A stretch of 21,958 bases of DNA, taken from Hofstenia miamia (lineage: Eukaryota > Xenacoelomorpha > Acoela > Hofsteniidae). Each line of letters opens with the position of its first letter. The first letter of the stretch is position 1. The DNA lies in contig CABFPE010001811.1 of NCBI GenBank assembly GCA_900660155.1, positions 1 to 21,958 on the forward strand, given 5' to 3'. Both the position numbers and the translations under genes were made by a program. Positions 20,033 through 21,958 of the stretch are shown in pieces. The notes under the pieces were generated by a model that did no database searches, was not told the origin of the DNA, and worked only from the letters and a program-made list of their open reading frames with translations.

Positions 20033-20395
20033 AATGATCTTGACAAATCTTGATACTATAAATATGATAATGATAATGATTAATGGTGTAATGACAAAAG
20101 CAACAATTGACTCTGGAGCAGTAACTTTGATAATTACAGATGAGTGTGCAACAAAGTTGGGTTTCAAATGCTAATATTTGAACAGCTGCAATAAATGATT
20201 GATTAATGCATCAGGAGAATATATCAACACAAAAGGAATAATAAACACAGTGCAGATGAGAATTGTGAACACAATGTTTAAACAATAAATGGTAGTGGTG
20301 GATACTCACAACAACCAGCTACCATATGAGGTTATATTGGGTGAGGACTTCCTGACAAGAAATGGAAGTGTCATAAATATGCAAATAGAACAATA
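20033..20395 (+). pseudogene. Aspartic protease of element B
   Basis: Retropepsin-like protease. The active site IDSGAV, with the catalytic Asp at 20109-20111, is retained here although the equivalent Asp is lost in A. The C-terminal VILGEDFL motif is also present (about 20334-20357). Four or more in-frame stops between and after these motifs (for example after LGFKC, SCNK and MFKQ) make the frame untranslatable. The flanking blocks IITDECATKLGF and LINASGEYI match A closely, fixing the assignment. Confidence 0.82.
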
Positions 20396-20399
20396 AAAG

Positions 20400-20881
20400 T
20401 AAGAGGAAGAAATCAAAATTGAAGAGGAGGAATGAAAACACAGAATGATCACCTTCAAATTACAGGAAGAAATTCATCTAGAGCTGCATCAATGAAGGAT
20501 GCATATAATAGAGACAGAACATCCAATAACAGCTGACATAATGCTATATGACAATAAGGGAATCAATACAAAAAGAGTATCAATGCTGTCCTGTGTTTGC
20601 CCTGTTAAGAATGGAAAGGGGGGAATACAAATCCTATATGTGACAACCCAAAATGTTAACTTAAAGAAATCTTAAGTAAGGATATACAGAAAATACATCA
20701 AATCCACCATCAGACTTATTTGGAAAGTGATTGAAGACCATGATGGAGTGAGTAATTTGCACAATTGATTCAAGGACATGCTAATGAATATTTAAAGTAC
20801 TTCCCATGGCCAACTCAAGGGTGAGTCAACAAACACCATCAAAGTTGCAAGCACCCCAAAGGCTGACTCAAAGGCATAGGG
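20400..20881 (+). pseudogene. Protease-to-RT linker of element B
   Basis: Collinear with the linker of A: an acidic Glu-rich stretch, then TADIMLYDNKGINTK, then a basic segment around IYRKYIKSTIRLIWK (about 20680-20730), with scattered stops. No named domain is recognised. It is annotated because two copies conserve it. Confidence 0.6.
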
Positions 20882-21958
20882 ATGAAAGCAAATCAAGAAG
20901 ATGTGTACAGAACACTGGAAATAAGAAATCAAGATTATCTGCACTTGGAGGAGCAGGAAATTACACAATTAAGAAGGATGTTGGAAAGACACAAACATAT
21001 ATTCATCTATGGAGAAATAAGCATGGGACCAGCAGTAGGCAAGAAGCACAAGATAGTTACAGCAACAGATAAACCCATCAAGCTGCCAGTCAGAAGGGTG
21101 CCAAAGAAGATATATAACTGTATATTAGAGGAATTAACAGATAATAAGATCATCTGCACAAGTGAAAGCCCATATGCAGCACCAACAGTATTCATGAAGC
21201 AGGGAGATAAATACTGTTTATGTATAGACTTCCAAAAATTGAAGGAATCATATCTCCTTCCACAAATAGAGGACATGCTCTATGAGGCAAGCAAGCACAA
21301 GTACCTTTCAAAGATACATCACAAAAGTGCTGAAGAACAAGACATACACAATGGAAGACGGAGTCAATGCATACATAGATGATATAACAGTAACAAGCAA
21401 CACAATACAAGAGCACTTGGAAAAACTTGAAAGATCTTTAGCTATATTGGAGAAATATTGGAGAAAGCAGGACTCCACATTAACAGGAACAAGTGTGACA
21501 TATTAAAAGAGAAAATAGTATTCTTGGGAAGAACAATTGAGAAAGGCAGGATATGTATGAAAGACAATGTGAGGGAGATGATCCAAAAAATCAAAAAGCC
21601 AAACAACAAGAAAGGCATACAACAAATAATGCTATTTTATTCCAAACATCGCTGGAAAGACAGTGAAAATGACAAGGCTAATTTGAAAATCAGTGCCATT
21701 CATGTGGACATGGCAAGAACAGGAGGAACTAGACAACATCAAAGAAGAATTAGCTAAATTGCCATCTCTGAATGCACCAGACTATAATGAGCAATTCATA
21801 TTAGATCAACCAAGGTGCAAAAGTTGGCATTAATGAAGAGTATCAACAAGTTCAGGCATTTATTGATCAGCAGAAGTTCAGAGTACACACAGATAACAGT
21901 GGATTAGCCTTGTTAAAGAAGTTCTCATAGGATAAGTCTGGGATAGTGTCATGATGGA
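20882..21958 (+). pseudogene. Reverse transcriptase and RNase H of element B (partial)
   Basis: The RT fingers match A: KLPVRRVPK, ESPYAAPTVFMKQGDK, LCIDFQKLK and IEDMLYEASKHKY. A deletion then joins KHKY directly to the TFQRYITKVLKNK region, removing the block with the first catalytic Asp (TTLDL in A) through the FGLCNAPA motif. The YIDD box is intact (about 21373-21384). A small duplication near 21448 and later frame changes follow. In RNase H, FILD at about 21797-21808 jumps to STKVQKLALM, deleting the stretch after the first catalytic Asp. The final 62 bases encode the RNase H C-terminal part with TAG and TGA stops and are cut by the window edge. It is non-functional. Confidence 0.9.

Larger units (their letters stand above)
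19068..21958 (+). mobile_element. Ty3/gypsy retrotransposon B (5'-truncated, runs off the window)
   Basis: Same family as element A, opposite strand. Order is gag (capsid and zinc knuckle), protease, linker, RT, RNase H, then the window edge. The gag N-terminal coiled coil, the primer site and the 5' LTR are missing on the left, where the SINE begins. Multiple in-frame stops, frameshifts and deletions show it is dead. The damage differs from that in A, so the two copies decayed independently. Confidence 0.88.

Noticed and set aside
1..21958. A new defence, biosynthetic or other multi-gene system
   Set aside because: All multi-domain coding signals are explained by decayed transposons, apart from one C3orf38-like exon.

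Overview
The window looks like AT-rich, CpG-poor nuclear DNA from an animal, most likely an invertebrate. The signs are one intron-flanked coding exon with clear splice sites, Ty3/gypsy LTR retrotransposon relics, a piggyBac transposase relic, a tRNA-derived SINE and several MITE-like inverted-repeat elements. There is no operon structure, rRNA, functional tRNA gene or CRISPR array. I cannot name the species.

Layout. 1-4000 is non-coding and holds three probable MITEs (875-1086, about 1267-1883, 3400-3686) and a small hairpin. 4154-4917 (minus) is a decayed piggyBac transposase C-terminus. About 5250-12957 (minus) is element A, a gypsy-type retrotransposon in the order LTR, primer-binding site, gag, protease, RT/RNase H, integrase, with no 3' LTR found. 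Its reading frames carry many stops and frameshifts, and a catalytic Asp is changed to Asn in both protease and integrase. About 13955-14240 is a tRNA-derived SINE. 15145-15569 (plus) is the only convincing host coding exon; it resembles the metazoan C3orf38 (DUF4518) family and ends at a good splice donor. 16679-18846 holds an LTR-like copy, a truncated LTR and a pol fragment (element C), all in minus orientation. 18846-19067 is a second, head-truncated SINE. 19068-21958 (plus) is element B, a second gypsy copy of the same family that runs off the right edge.

Relationships. A, B and C belong to one family. B and C are far closer to each other than to A: the last 62 bases of the window are an exact reverse complement of 18785-18846, and both copies share two stop codons. 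This implies an inverted duplication after the element died, or an assembly edge effect. If the C3orf38-like gene is intact, elements B and C and the LTR copies to the right of its exon lie in its downstream intron or beyond it.

I found no evidence for a new functional gene system. The points worth a second look are the inverted match at the window edge, the internal duplication inside integrase of element A, the CpG-decay pattern shared by all the repeats, a retained YY1-like/TATA promoter module in the LTRs, and the C3orf38-like exon. Extents and similarities were judged by eye; no alignment or database search was run.
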